A DNA stretch of 64,000 nucleotides from CAYLPJ01 sp964385465 (GTDB lineage: Bacteria; Planctomycetota; Phycisphaerae; SM23-33): assembly GCA_964385465.1 (NCBI GenBank), contig CAYLPJ010000002.1, positions 1 through 64,000 on the forward strand, written 5' to 3'. Shown here one piece after another: positions 48,707 to 57,948 of this stretch. Position 1 is the first letter of the stretch; each line of letters begins with the position of its first letter. Position numbers and translations under genes: made by a program. The notes below the pieces were generated by a model that was not told where the DNA came from, did no database searches, and saw only the letters and a program-made list of their open reading frames with translations.

Positions 48707-50935
48707 TCAGTCCCCCCGCCGCCACTTGGCCTGAACGCGGGCTTCGACAGCCCGGGGGGCGAACCAACTGGCCAACACGATCCGACGCTGGCGGTAGTTG
48801 AGGTACTGGGCCGTGCTGGCCAGGCCGAACTGGGCGAAGTCCGGCATCAGCGCCGGCTCGTAGTCCTCTCGCTCCATCACCAGCACCTCCTGGCGGATCG
48901 CCAGAGGCACGGCACGGACGGGCGAGGGCTGTTGCTCGGCCGGGACGCCGACGTCCTCGGGGACGAGCTTGAAGGCCTCGCCGAGCACGTGCTCCCGGAC
49001 GGCCGGGCGCGCGAGCTCCAGGCCCGGCACCTCCGTGGGGAGCATCTCGCCTGTGCGGGTGATGGTCCGCCGGGCGAAGGGCCCGGTGACGACGGGCTCG
49101 ACCTTCCGCGCCGCGGCGATGGTATCCAGGTTGACCTTCGCCCCGCTGGCGGTCTTGGCGATCGTGCGGGCGTCCTTGACCGCCAACTGGAACGCGTCGA
49201 TGGTCCGCAGGTCCTCGATAACCTCCTTGCGCAGTTCCGGGCGGTCTTCCAGGCTGGTCGGCACGTGGGCGGGCATGACCTCCATCAGCCGCCAAAGGAG
49301 CCGACCGGGGGTCTCGCCGAGCAGGACCATGCGTGTAGCCGGCTTGCCGACCTGCACCAGTGGGGCCGTGCCCTCGTCGCGGGCCAGGCCCTTGGCCGAG
49401 AACGCCCGAAAGGCCAGGGCATTCTGCTGCCCGCCGGCGGGGTTGGCGTAGGCATCGCCGAGCAGTTCGTGGTCGGCGAGCTCCTGGAAGGTCATCATCC
49501 CGGTCGCGCCCGGCTGGAGGGGGAAGAAGTCGATGCCCTCGCTCCCGCGCCGCACCGGGAACAGCACGCCGCGGACAAGGGAGCAGCCCGCCCAATGGAG
49601 CTTCGGGAAGCTCGTCTGGCGGCACAGCTCGTCCAGGGCCGCGCCGAGGGTGAGCCCCTCGCCGGCCAGGGAGACCTCCACGTCCGGCGCCAGCGTCTCG
49701 CCGCCGTGGCTGCCCCAGGGGAAGCAGATGGCCTGGACGCGCGGCGCGGCCTCGGCGATGCGTTCGACGGCCTCGGCAAGCGGCAGGTTCTCGAAGCGCA
49801 CGCCTTTCAGCGGCGCCGAGAGCTCCTTCTCCACCGACGTGGTCACCGCCCGCCGCACCGCGGGGTACAGTTCCGTGACCGCCGTGCCGGCCTGCGCCAG
49901 CCGCTGGACTTCCGCCTCGACCTGCATCGCCAGGCGGTCCAGCCGCTCGGAGACGGCCTGGCCGCGAAGCTCCTCGATGATCTGATCCCGCGCCTCTGCG
50001 AAGCTCATCGGGACGGTCCGCGTGGGGCCCGTGGCGGCCTGCGTCGTGGCCGGGCCGGTGGTGGCCTCGGTGACGACCTCCTTGGTGTACCGGCCGGGGT
50101 TGCGGAGGAACTCGTCCTCGACGTCGGTTCGGGGCGGCGTGGTGACCCGTTCGAGCACGTCGCCGCGTAGGGCGAGGTAATCGATCCGGGCCTTTCCGGG
50201 CACCTTGTAGCCGAAGCCGAAATCGTTGACCGACCGCGCCTGCCCCTCGAACCGCGTGCGGAAGGCGGCGAAATGCTCGCGGATCCGCCGGTCGTTGGGA
50301 TCGGCGACTTCGTTGTCGAACATGTCCGGCGTCAGCCGCAGCAGCCGCACGCTGATCTGCTCCTGCATGTTGCGGAAGGTCACGCGGCAGTTCAGCTCCG
50401 AGGGCGGACAGGAGACGGCGGCGTCGGTGAACGCCTTGTGCACGCGCAGCCAGTCGGCGACGGTGCTGCGGACGCGCTGCTCGGTCCACGACGGCGAGGT
50501 CGCCCGCAGGGCCGAGACGAAATGCGAGTACGTCTCTCCCGAGCCGACGGTGCGGGCGAAGAAGTCGTCCACGTCGGACTCGCCGACGAGCACGCCGGCG
50601 TTGCCGGCCTCGGCCTTGAGCAGGGCGTACGTCAGGGCCGCTCGCTCTCCGCCGCGGCGGAGCATCTCCATGAAGGCCATCTCCGTCGGCCAGGGCGGGT
50701 AGCGATAGGGGTTGCTTCCCAGGCCGATCTGCCGGAGCAGTTGGAGATCGCCCTGCGCCGCCCGCAACTGCCCGCGGGTGAGTTCCCCGTGCTTGAGGTC
50801 GGCGATCACGACGGCCTGCGGGTCCGTGCTGACGATCGCGTTGATGCCGTAGCTTCCGACCAGGAAGCTGACCATCAGCACCACCATGATGATGATGACC
50901 AGCTTCTGTCTCCGGCGAAAGAATCCCAGTGCCAT
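48707..50935 (-). CDS. SurA/PpiD-like membrane-anchored periplasmic chaperone
   Basis: 742 residues from the ATG at 50935 (AGGAGAG upstream). A cytoplasmic 'FFRRRQK' stub is followed by one transmembrane helix (about 11-33). A SurA_N/PpiD-like helical domain then contains 'GELTRGQLRAAQGDLQLLRQ' and 'ALLKAEAGNAGVLVGESDVD'. No clear parvulin PPIase signature is visible in the middle part. A Thr/Ala-rich linker occurs near 295-310. Homologues in planctomycetes are annotated as SurA N-terminal-domain proteins. It probably helps folding of exported proteins; isomerase activity is doubtful. Confidence 0.75.
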   Translation of the reverse strand: MALGFFRRRQKLVIIIMVVLMVSFLVGSYGINAIVSTDPQAVVIADLKHGELTRGQLRAAQGDLQLLRQIGLGSNPYRYPPWPTEMAFMEMLRRGGERAALTYALLKAEAGNAGVLVGESDVDDFFARTVGSGETYSHFVSALRATSPSWTEQRVRSTVADWLRVHKAFTDAAVSCPPSELNCRVTFRNMQEQISVRLLRLTPDMFDNEVADPNDRRIREHFAAFRTRFEGQARSVNDFGFGYKVPGKARIDYLALRGDVLERVTTPPRTDVEDEFLRNPGRYTKEVVTEATTGPATTQAATGPTRTVPMSFAEARDQIIEELRGQAVSERLDRLAMQVEAEVQRLAQAGTAVTELYPAVRRAVTTSVEKELSAPLKGVRFENLPLAEAVERIAEAAPRVQAICFPWGSHGGETLAPDVEVSLAGEGLTLGAALDELCRQTSFPKLHWAGCSLVRGVLFPVRRGSEGIDFFPLQPGATGMMTFQELADHELLGDAYANPAGGQQNALAFRAFSAKGLARDEGTAPLVQVGKPATRMVLLGETPGRLLWRLMEVMPAHVPTSLEDRPELRKEVIEDLRTIDAFQLAVKDARTIAKTASGAKVNLDTIAAARKVEPVVTGPFARRTITRTGEMLPTEVPGLELARPAVREHVLGEAFKLVPEDVGVPAEQQPSPVRAVPLAIRQEVLVMEREDYEPALMPDFAQFGLASTAQYLNYRQRRIVLASWFAPRAVEARVQAKWRRGD

Positions 50936-51106
50936 GGGCTCTCCTATCGTTCCGATGCCGTCACGTTCCCCCGGCGAGCGGGGAACCGCACAGTATAGGC
51001 CAATCCGCCCCCACTGCAACGGGGATTCCGGGCGACGGCGCACCCGGTCGCAACCTGCGCCGCCATTGGCGGTTCAAGGGACGGAAAGCTCCCAAGGGAT
51101 CTCGCC

Positions 51107-51661
51107 GTGCCCCTCAGTCAGACACAGGTCGAGCCTCGCGGAGTCGTGCCGCGGGACGGCGCGGCCTTCGCGGACACCTACCGCCGCCACCACGCCGCGG
51201 TGCACGGGTATCTCCGCGCCCGCCTGCTGAACACCAGCGACGCCGAGGACCTCGTCCAGGAGGTCTTCCTGCGTGCCTACAACGGGCTGCATAAGTTCCG
51301 GGAGGGCACGAACATGAGGCCGTGGCTGATCGGCATCGCCCGCAACGTGCTCCGCGAGCATATCCGCCGCGTCCGCAAGCGCAAGGAGATTGCCTGGGCC
51401 GAGCTGTGCCTCGAGCTGGAAAGCAGCGTCGAGGTCCAGGGCCCCTACGACGACATCATGCACCTGCTGCCGGTCTGCACGCACAACCTCGGCGATTCCG
51501 CACGCCAGGCGATCGAGTGGCACTACATGGGAGGCGAGAAGCTCCAGGAGATCGCCGACCGCCTCGACCGGACGCTCGGGGCCGTCAAGGTCCTGCTCGT
51601 TCGCGCCCGCCAGGCCCTCAAGCGGTGCATCCAACGACACTTACCCGAGTCCGGACCATGA
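51107..51661 (+). CDS. ECF-type RNA polymerase sigma factor
   Basis: 184 residues from a GTG. Region 2 is 'YLRARLLNTSDAEDLVQEVF' to 'MRPWLIGIARNVLREHIRR'; region 4 is 'QAIEWHYMGGEKLQEIADRL' followed by 'GAVKVLLVRARQALKRC'. There is no region 3, as expected for ECF. It overlaps the next gene by 4 bp (ATGA), which encodes the membrane protein likely to control it. The operon probably senses an envelope or substrate signal. Confidence 0.93.
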   Translation: MPLSQTQVEPRGVVPRDGAAFADTYRRHHAAVHGYLRARLLNTSDAEDLVQEVFLRAYNGLHKFREGTNMRPWLIGIARNVLREHIRRVRKRKEIAWAELCLELESSVEVQGPYDDIMHLLPVCTHNLGDSARQAIEWHYMGGEKLQEIADRLDRTLGAVKVLLVRARQALKRCIQRHLPESGP

Positions 51662-54600
51662 ATGCCAGCGAAGAAGACCGCCTGCTCGATCTGATCGAGA
51701 ACCACCTGCCGGAGGACCTCACCGCCGCGCAGATCGCAGAGCTCCGCCGCGCCATGCGCACCAGCGACCGCCTCCGCGACGCCCTCTGGGCCGAACTGGG
51801 CCTCGAACAGGGCCTCGCCGCCCGCTATGCGCCGGGCAGCGACCGCGTCGATGACGTCGTCGCCGACCTCATCCAGCGAGCCCACCGGCGCGAACGCGAC
51901 GGCCGCCGGATCTCCACACTCGGCTTCGCCTTCGCGCTGATCGCCGTGATCGGCGGGACCCTCGCGGCCGTGCACTTTGCGGGGCGGCGCCCCCGCCCTG
52001 ACGGGGGCGAATCGGCAGCGGCAACGCAGCCGGCGACGGCCCCGAGCCTGGCGAACGCCGCCGCCGGGGGCGATGCGGCGGCCACGACGCGTCCGGCGCC
52101 CGAGTCCGCCGGTCCCGCCGTGGCGGCGGCGACGGGCGACCCGGGCGTCGGCCCGGCGGTCAAGCCCCCCGAGCCCAAGCCCGAGCCGGAGCCCGAACCC
52201 GCCCCTCCGCCGGAGCCGGAACCCGCCGCGAAGCCCCCGGCCGAGCCCGACGACGCCGAGGCCAGGCCCGAGGCGCCCGACCTTCCGCCCGCCTGGCGGC
52301 TGTTCGACCCGGTGGGCAAGATCCGCGGTGAGATCCTCGCCGAGCAGTTCAAGCAGCTCTTCCAGAACGTCGGCGGGACGCACCTCCGCCACCGGGACTG
52401 GGACATCGAGGTCAAGCGGCGGTTCAAGCTCCGCGTCCCGCTGGGGCCCCACCGCCTGCTGCGAATGGCGCCCTACGACACGCGGAAGTTCGAGCTGGAG
52501 GCCTGGCGCGACGGCGAGGGCGTGCGCATCTCCCAGCACGACAGCAAGTGGCACGCGTTTTTGCTGGAGCGAAAGGGCAAGCACATCGCCGCGCGGCGTG
52601 TGGACCGCGACGACCGCTGGCCTCGATTCGGCTACCGCCCGGTGGACCTGCGGTACCAGGACGGCTGGCTCATCCTCGCCGCCGCCGACGTCCCGCTGGT
52701 CCGAGCCCCGCTGTCCGGCCCGCCGGAGCAGGTCTTCCTGGAGATGGACGGCCACTTCGCGCAGGTCCGCACCATGCCCTGCCGCCCGCTGTCGCTGTAC
52801 CGGAAGCCCGAGCCGGAGCTGATCCTCGACGCCAACCGCCCCGCCGCCTTGACGTGGGAGACCTACAGCTTCGAGAAGGCCCAACTGCACCGCCGCGACG
52901 ACGGCTCGGTCGAGGTCACCGCCGACGAACCGTCCGGCCACCCGATGGCGTGGACGCGCCTGACCCTCCTGCCCGGGCGCGTGATCGACCTGCGCCTGGA
53001 GGGTTTCACCGAGGGCGCCGGCTTCCGGGTGGACATGCAGGACGAGCGCCGCTCGTGGACCTACTACGTCTACCCGTACAACGACACGCTCGTTCTGGCG
53101 GGCGATTCCGGCGACCACAGCCGCAAGCGCGCGTTCGAGCGGGGCGAGACGATCGACAAGGCCTTCTGGGTCCGCATCGCGATCGGGCTGGACCAGGCGA
53201 CGCTGGCGTTCAGCTCCGACGGCGAGCACTGGGGCCGGACCGACTATCCCCAGCGGCTGGACAGCGGGCACCCGGTCGGCAAGAGCCTCCGGTTCAGCCT
53301 GCGCCTGCCCCACCGCAAGAAGGACAGCGCCGCGAGGGTCACGCGCATCCGGCTGCTCCAGCGGCGGGCGCTGGGGTCGCTGGCCCAGCCGGAACTGACC
53401 GCCCGCGCCGCCGACGCTCCGGGCATCGACGAGCGGCAGAACCCGCCGGAGCTTCGGGAGGCGATGGCCGCCGCGCGACCCGAGGGCGTCGACCCCAACG
53501 ACTGGGCGTCCGCCTGCGACGCCGCGCTGCTGCGCCATTCCCCCCACTGCACCGTCCGCAGGGACGCCGCGTGGGACCTCCTCCAGCGCGTCGCGCGCGA
53601 CCCCGACCGCGGCGAGGACGTCCTCGCCGCCGCCGAGGAGTTCGCCCGCCTCATCCACTACGAGGGCAACCACCAACAGTACGAGGACCTCGCCGAGCTC
53701 TACAGCGAGCTGGCCGAGCGGCTGGCCCTGGCCCGGCGGGAGCCGGACCTCACGCGCCTGACGGACTCCTGGCTGAACGGGATCCTGCGTCACCTCCGCC
53801 GCCGGCGGAGCCACCGCAGCGCCGTGCCCAAACGGCTGACCCGACGGATGCTCTACGGCCTCTACGACGCCCGGCGGGACGAGGAACTGCTCTACCAGGC
53901 CCGCCGGTACGTCGCCCTCCACCGCGACCGCCGCGGCGGGCTGCCCCACGAGGCCAAGCGAAGCGGCTCGCTGCTGCGGTTCGCCCAGTGGGCGGCCATG
54001 CAGGTCGGCCCGGCCGAGTTGACCGCCTCGGCCGACAACGAGACCGTATGGGACGGCTCGTGGGCGCATCCGCTGAGCGTGGAGTTGGAGCGGGAGTCGA
54101 TCAACGCCATCAGCGAGTTCATCGCCTCGGTGGACGCCGAGGCCTACGCCCACGCCGCGAAGGTCCTCGCCGGGCGGATCCTGCCCGACGGCATCATGCC
54201 CACAGGGCGGGACGAGAGGCTCTACCAGGCGATCCACTTCGGCATCCGGCGGCTCATCCGCACCCACGACGAGCTCGCCCGCCTGCTCCGCGAGCAGTAT
54301 GCCCAGCTCGGCGAGATCCGCCTGCGGCGGGCCCTGCGCGACGGCGACGTCGAGACGCTCCGCGCCCTGGCCGTCCAGTTCGACGGCACGCGGCCGGCGA
54401 GGGAGGCCCTCTACCGCCTCGCCGACCGCGACCTGTCGATGGGCAACGTCGTCGGAGCGGCCGAGAAGTATCGCCGGCTGCTCGACGAGGCCGGCGACAG
54501 CGACCCGCGTCGGGGCGCCTATGCCGCGAAGTTCCGCCTGGCGGCGGCGCTTGCGGGCCAGGAGGCCGGCGAGGCGCCGAAGTCGCCCGTGGCGCTGCCG

Positions 54601-55887
54601 GGCGACCGCATGTCGCCGGGCGAGTTCGAGCGGATGATTCGCGACCTGCTCAAGACGCGGCGGCGCGGCGGTCGGGAGATGGTCGTCACGCCGGACCGCT
54701 ACCTGGCCCCGGCGCCGAAGAGCGGCGGCGTGGAGGTCAAACAACTCCGCGAGATCGGCGCCGACCGCCACGATCGCAACCGCCCCTTCACCGGCTGCGT
54801 CGGCTACGGCGTAGTCGGCGGGGACCTGATCCTGACCCACCGCGGGTTCGTCCGCCGCATCCGCCTCGGCGACGGGCACCAGCACTGGGACGAGCACTGG
54901 GAGATCCGCCACGCACCCGACGAGTCCGGGGTCCCCGCCTGGCCGCTGCTGTGCGGCGGGCGGATCGTCCTCCGCGTGCTCGACCGGCGGGAGACCCAAC
55001 TGCTCTGCCTCGACGCCGGAAAGGGCGAGGAGGTCTGGAAGCTCCGCTTCGACGAGGGCGTGCTCTCCGACCCGCTGCTGGTCAACGGCTGGCTGTACGT
55101 ATTGACCTACCGGACCAGCCTCGGCGGCCTGGCGGACATCCACCTCCGCCGCATCTCGCCCGAGACGGGCCGGTCCTCCCTCGCCGCCCGGCTGGTCCGC
55201 CTCCGCCGGGAGGGCCGCCGGCTCGCCCCCGGGCGATTGACCCTCGCCGGCGACCGCCTCGTCTTCCGCTGCGCCGGGACCGTCGTCTGCTGCGATCTGC
55301 TCGGCGAGGTGCAGTGGATCCGGCGCCTGCCCTTCGTGCCCCCCGACGTCGACGACGAGCTCCATGAGCTCCGCCCCGGCCGCATCATCGCCCGCGACGG
55401 ACGCCTCATCCTCGCCGCCCGGTCCTGCCCCTACGTCCAGTGCATCCAGCTCGACAGCGGGCGGGAGGTCTGGGCCAGCCTCCAGCCGGACCTCCAGCGG
55501 CTGGTGGGCGTCTCCGGCGAGACCGTCGTGGCCGTCAGCGGAAACCGGGTCATCGGCCTCGACGCCGCCACCGGCCGGGCGCTCTGGCGGGACGAGGAGA
55601 TCATCCACCCCGGCGGCGTCCTGCTGGCCGAGAAGGACAGCGTCCTCTGCATCCGCCTGGACGAGATCAAAGGCAAACGGCGCAACCGTGACGACCGCCG
55701 CGAGCTGCGGTGGGTTTCGGCGAAGGACGGCCGGCTGCTCAGCCGCATCGACGCCGCCGACCCCAAGCACAACGAGAGCATCCACGACATCCGCCGCTGC
55801 TGGGCGACGCCGCGGGAGATCGTCGGCCTGGCCACCGGGGACACCCGCAAGCGCCGCGCCCGCCTCGTCCGCATCCGCGTCCGTTGA
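51658..55887 (+). CDS. giant membrane-anchored ECF partner with beta-propeller
   Basis: 1409 residues. An N-terminal cytoplasmic anti-sigma-like domain of about 90 residues ('LLDLIENHLPEDLTAAQIAE', without zinc motif) is followed by one transmembrane helix (about 86-106). A Pro/Glu/Ala linker (120-210) leads to an external part: a concanavalin-like region near 400-580 ('YYVYPYNDTLVLAGDSGDHS', 'WVRIAIGLDQATLAFSSDGE'), an alpha-helical repeat region, and a C-terminal PQQ-type propeller ('GEEVWKLRFDEG', 'GREVWASLQP', 'GRALWRDEEI'). Such giant proteins are typical of planctomycetes. It is predicted to sense an external cue and hold the ECF factor. No enzyme motif found. Confidence 0.8.
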   Translation: MNASEEDRLLDLIENHLPEDLTAAQIAELRRAMRTSDRLRDALWAELGLEQGLAARYAPGSDRVDDVVADLIQRAHRRERDGRRISTLGFAFALIAVIGGTLAAVHFAGRRPRPDGGESAAATQPATAPSLANAAAGGDAAATTRPAPESAGPAVAAATGDPGVGPAVKPPEPKPEPEPEPAPPPEPEPAAKPPAEPDDAEARPEAPDLPPAWRLFDPVGKIRGEILAEQFKQLFQNVGGTHLRHRDWDIEVKRRFKLRVPLGPHRLLRMAPYDTRKFELEAWRDGEGVRISQHDSKWHAFLLERKGKHIAARRVDRDDRWPRFGYRPVDLRYQDGWLILAAADVPLVRAPLSGPPEQVFLEMDGHFAQVRTMPCRPLSLYRKPEPELILDANRPAALTWETYSFEKAQLHRRDDGSVEVTADEPSGHPMAWTRLTLLPGRVIDLRLEGFTEGAGFRVDMQDERRSWTYYVYPYNDTLVLAGDSGDHSRKRAFERGETIDKAFWVRIAIGLDQATLAFSSDGEHWGRTDYPQRLDSGHPVGKSLRFSLRLPHRKKDSAARVTRIRLLQRRALGSLAQPELTARAADAPGIDERQNPPELREAMAAARPEGVDPNDWASACDAALLRHSPHCTVRRDAAWDLLQRVARDPDRGEDVLAAAEEFARLIHYEGNHQQYEDLAELYSELAERLALARREPDLTRLTDSWLNGILRHLRRRRSHRSAVPKRLTRRMLYGLYDARRDEELLYQARRYVALHRDRRGGLPHEAKRSGSLLRFAQWAAMQVGPAELTASADNETVWDGSWAHPLSVELERESINAISEFIASVDAEAYAHAAKVLAGRILPDGIMPTGRDERLYQAIHFGIRRLIRTHDELARLLREQYAQLGEIRLRRALRDGDVETLRALAVQFDGTRPAREALYRLADRDLSMGNVVGAAEKYRRLLDEAGDSDPRRGAYAAKFRLAAALAGQEAGEAPKSPVALPGDRMSPGEFERMIRDLLKTRRRGGREMVVTPDRYLAPAPKSGGVEVKQLREIGADRHDRNRPFTGCVGYGVVGGDLILTHRGFVRRIRLGDGHQHWDEHWEIRHAPDESGVPAWPLLCGGRIVLRVLDRRETQLLCLDAGKGEEVWKLRFDEGVLSDPLLVNGWLYVLTYRTSLGGLADIHLRRISPETGRSSLAARLVRLRREGRRLAPGRLTLAGDRLVFRCAGTVVCCDLLGEVQWIRRLPFVPPDVDDELHELRPGRIIARDGRLILAARSCPYVQCIQLDSGREVWASLQPDLQRLVGVSGETVVAVSGNRVIGLDAATGRALWRDEEIIHPGGVLLAEKDSVLCIRLDEIKGKRRNRDDRRELRWVSAKDGRLLSRIDAADPKHNESIHDIRRCWATPREIVGLATGDTRKRRARLVRIRVR

Positions 55888-55934
55888 CCGCGGCAGCCCT
55901 TTGCCGGCGGGTCCGGGGCCGGGCGGCCGCCAAG

Positions 55935-55958
55935 GTAGCGCCGGGACCGCGGCGCTAC
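55935..55958. terminator. hairpin between convergent giant-sensor and GspE genes
   Basis: GTAGCGCC (55935-55942) pairs with GGCGCTAC (55951-55958), an 8-bp perfect stem with an 8-nt loop. Its right arm includes the GspE stop codon. No U-tract. Confidence 0.4.
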
Positions 55959-57481
55959 ATCATCGTCGCGGGGGGAACGACGCGGACGACCTCGGCCAGC
56001 GAGGTCTCGCCGGCGGCGGCCTTGTCCAGGCCGTCGCGAAGCATCGGCGCCATCCCAGCCGCCAGCGCCGCGTTGTGAAGGGCGGCCATGTCCGGGGGGC
56101 GGGTGACGGCCTGGCGGATCCGGTCGTCGATGGTCAGCACCTCGTGGATGGCCGTCCTGCCTCGGTAGCCCATGTGCTTGCAGTGCTCGCAGCCGACCGG
56201 CTCGTAGAACGTCGCACCGCCCATTTCGTCGAGGTACGCCCGGGCCTGGGGGGGGAGCATGTGCGGCTTCGGCTCGGCGGGGCGTTTGCACTCCGGGCAG
56301 AGCACGCGGACCAGCCGGGGCGTGATCACGCCCCGCAGCGTGGAGTTGATCAGGAACGGCTCGAGCCCGCAATCCAACAGGCGGCGCACCGCCCCAACCG
56401 ACGTCTGGGCGTGCAGGCTGGTCAGCACCAGGTGACCGGTCAGGGCCACCTGCACGCAGAGGCTCATCATCTCCAGGTCCCGCAGTTCCCCGACCATGAC
56501 CACGTCGGGATCCTGGCGGAGAATGGCCCGCGTGGCCCGCGCGAAGGTCCAGCCCACCGCCGGGCGAATCGCGAGCTGGGCCACCCCGTCCAGCAGGTAC
56601 TCGACGGGGTCCTCGACGCTCATGACGCAGTTGACCGTCCGGTCGATCTCCAGCAGCATGCTGTACAGCAGCGTGGTCTTGCCGCAGCCGGTCGGCCCGT
56701 TGACGATCACCATGCCGCTAGGCAGGTGGCACAGCCGGCGGACGGCGGCCAGGCGCGCCTCGCCGAGGCCGACCTGCCCGAGGCCCAACCGCACGGCCTC
56801 GCGGGAGAGGATGCGGCAGACCACGCGCTCGCCGTGCACGGCGGGCAGGACGCTGACGCGCAGGTCGTACCGCCGCCCGTCGAGGTCCAGCATGATCCGC
56901 CCGTCCTGTGGCAGCCGCACCTCCTCGACGTCCAGGCAGGCCATCGCCTTGATCGCCGCGACGGTTTCCGGATGGCGCCCGGACTGAAGGGGAGGCTGCT
57001 CCTGGAGCACACCGTCGACGCGGAACCTCACGCGCCCGGCCCCGGCTTCGAGGGCGTCGAGGTGGATGTCGCTGGCCCGGGCGGCGACCGCGGAGGCGAC
57101 CAGCGACCGGACGGCCTCGACGGCGGCGGGATCAGCCAGCGGCCCCCTGCCGACATCGGGAGTCTCCAGGCGGGCGGGGTCCCCGGCCTCGACGGCGTCG
57201 GCGATCTCCCCCACGCGGACGTCCAGGTCGCCGGCCTCCTCCCCCGCGGCCACCGCCCTCACCACCGCGGGGGCGAATGTCTCGGGGAAGTCCGCCATCG
57301 CGGCCGAGAGGGTCTGTCCCGCCTCGACGTGCTCGGCAAGGCGGAGCCCCGCGCTGCCGATCGGCGTGTCATCCTGCTCGCCGGCGGCGTCGCGGACGGC
57401 CCGTGCCGGTGCCGTCCCGGCCTGCAGTCCCTCGGCGAGCTTCCGCCAGAATGCCAGTTCCTCGGGGTTCGTCGCGTTCAT
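55955..57481 (-). CDS. GspE/PilB-type secretion ATPase with an N-terminal GspF-like domain
   Basis: 508 residues from the ATG at 57481 (GAGGAG eight bases upstream). Residues 8-98 look like a T2SSF domain: 'FWRKLAEGLQAGTAPARAVR', 'LAEHVEAGQTLSAAMADFPE' and 'VVRAVAAGEEAGDLD'. From about 125 it is a GspE ATPase: 'ASDIHLDALEAGAGRVRFRV', Walker A at 262-269 (GPTGCGKT), Asp box and Walker B 'RQDPDVVMVGELRD', His box 'LTSLHAQT', and a tetracysteine zinc site (CPEC...CEHC). It powers a type II secretion or type IV pilus system. The usual GspE N-domain is absent. It is the third gene of an ECF sigma operon. Confidence 0.88.
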   Translation of the reverse strand: MNATNPEELAFWRKLAEGLQAGTAPARAVRDAAGEQDDTPIGSAGLRLAEHVEAGQTLSAAMADFPETFAPAVVRAVAAGEEAGDLDVRVGEIADAVEAGDPARLETPDVGRGPLADPAAVEAVRSLVASAVAARASDIHLDALEAGAGRVRFRVDGVLQEQPPLQSGRHPETVAAIKAMACLDVEEVRLPQDGRIMLDLDGRRYDLRVSVLPAVHGERVVCRILSREAVRLGLGQVGLGEARLAAVRRLCHLPSGMVIVNGPTGCGKTTLLYSMLLEIDRTVNCVMSVEDPVEYLLDGVAQLAIRPAVGWTFARATRAILRQDPDVVMVGELRDLEMMSLCVQVALTGHLVLTSLHAQTSVGAVRRLLDCGLEPFLINSTLRGVITPRLVRVLCPECKRPAEPKPHMLPPQARAYLDEMGGATFYEPVGCEHCKHMGYRGRTAIHEVLTIDDRIRQAVTRPPDMAALHNAALAAGMAPMLRDGLDKAAAGETSLAEVVRVVPPATMM

Positions 57482-57948
57482 CAGAGCACTCCTCTCGGCA
57501 GGTGGCCGGCCGCGGCCCGGGCGGCCCAGCTCTCCATGGATTCGCGGGCGTACTCGCGCTCGCGTTGTTCGATCCACTCCAGCAGCCTCTCCCGCCGCAC
57601 GCGGACCTTCCCGCCCAACTCGAAGGCGGGCAGGTCTTCGGCGACGTCTTCCAGCTCGTCGGGGGTCAGGCGAAGGAACTCGGCGACCTCGTCGAGGGCC
57701 ATCACGTCCGGCGCCGCCGGGCGGCGGACGGCGTCGGCCAGGGCCCGCCTCGCCGCGAGCACCGCCTCGGGCGAGGGGGGCTCGGGGCGCATCCTCGTCA
57801 GGGCGGCGTCGGCGGCGGCGAGGGCCTCGAGCCGCCGGCGGCAGACTTCGCAGGCGGGAAGGTGTTCGCCGATCTCGGCGGCGCGGGCGGCGTCCAGTTC
57901 CCCGGCGGCATAGGCGGCCAGTTCCTCATAGATCACGTCGCAGCTCAC
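57481..57948 (-). CDS. zf-HC2 anti-sigma factor fused to an excisionase-like HTH
   Basis: 155 residues. The N-terminal anti-sigma zinc finger has 'EHLPACEVCRRRLE' (HxxxCxxC) with an upstream Cys (C3). A linker precedes a C-terminal helix-turn-helix of the excisionase/MerR sort ('ALDEVAEFLRLTPDELEDVA', 'VRVRRERLLEWIEQRER'). No transmembrane helix is present, so it is a soluble anti-sigma factor. It overlaps the sigma gene by 23 bp and shares one base with the GspE start, a tightly coupled operon. The HTH could bind DNA to autoregulate; this is inference. Confidence 0.85.
   Translation of the reverse strand: MSCDVIYEELAAYAAGELDAARAAEIGEHLPACEVCRRRLEALAAADAALTRMRPEPPSPEAVLAARRALADAVRRPAAPDVMALDEVAEFLRLTPDELEDVAEDLPAFELGGKVRVRRERLLEWIEQREREYARESMESWAARAAAGHLPRGVL

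Noticed and set aside
51523..55785. Long minus-strand frame opposite the giant sensor gene.
   Set aside because: Same shadow effect of high-GC third positions; no recognisable domain and the plus-strand protein has clear domains.
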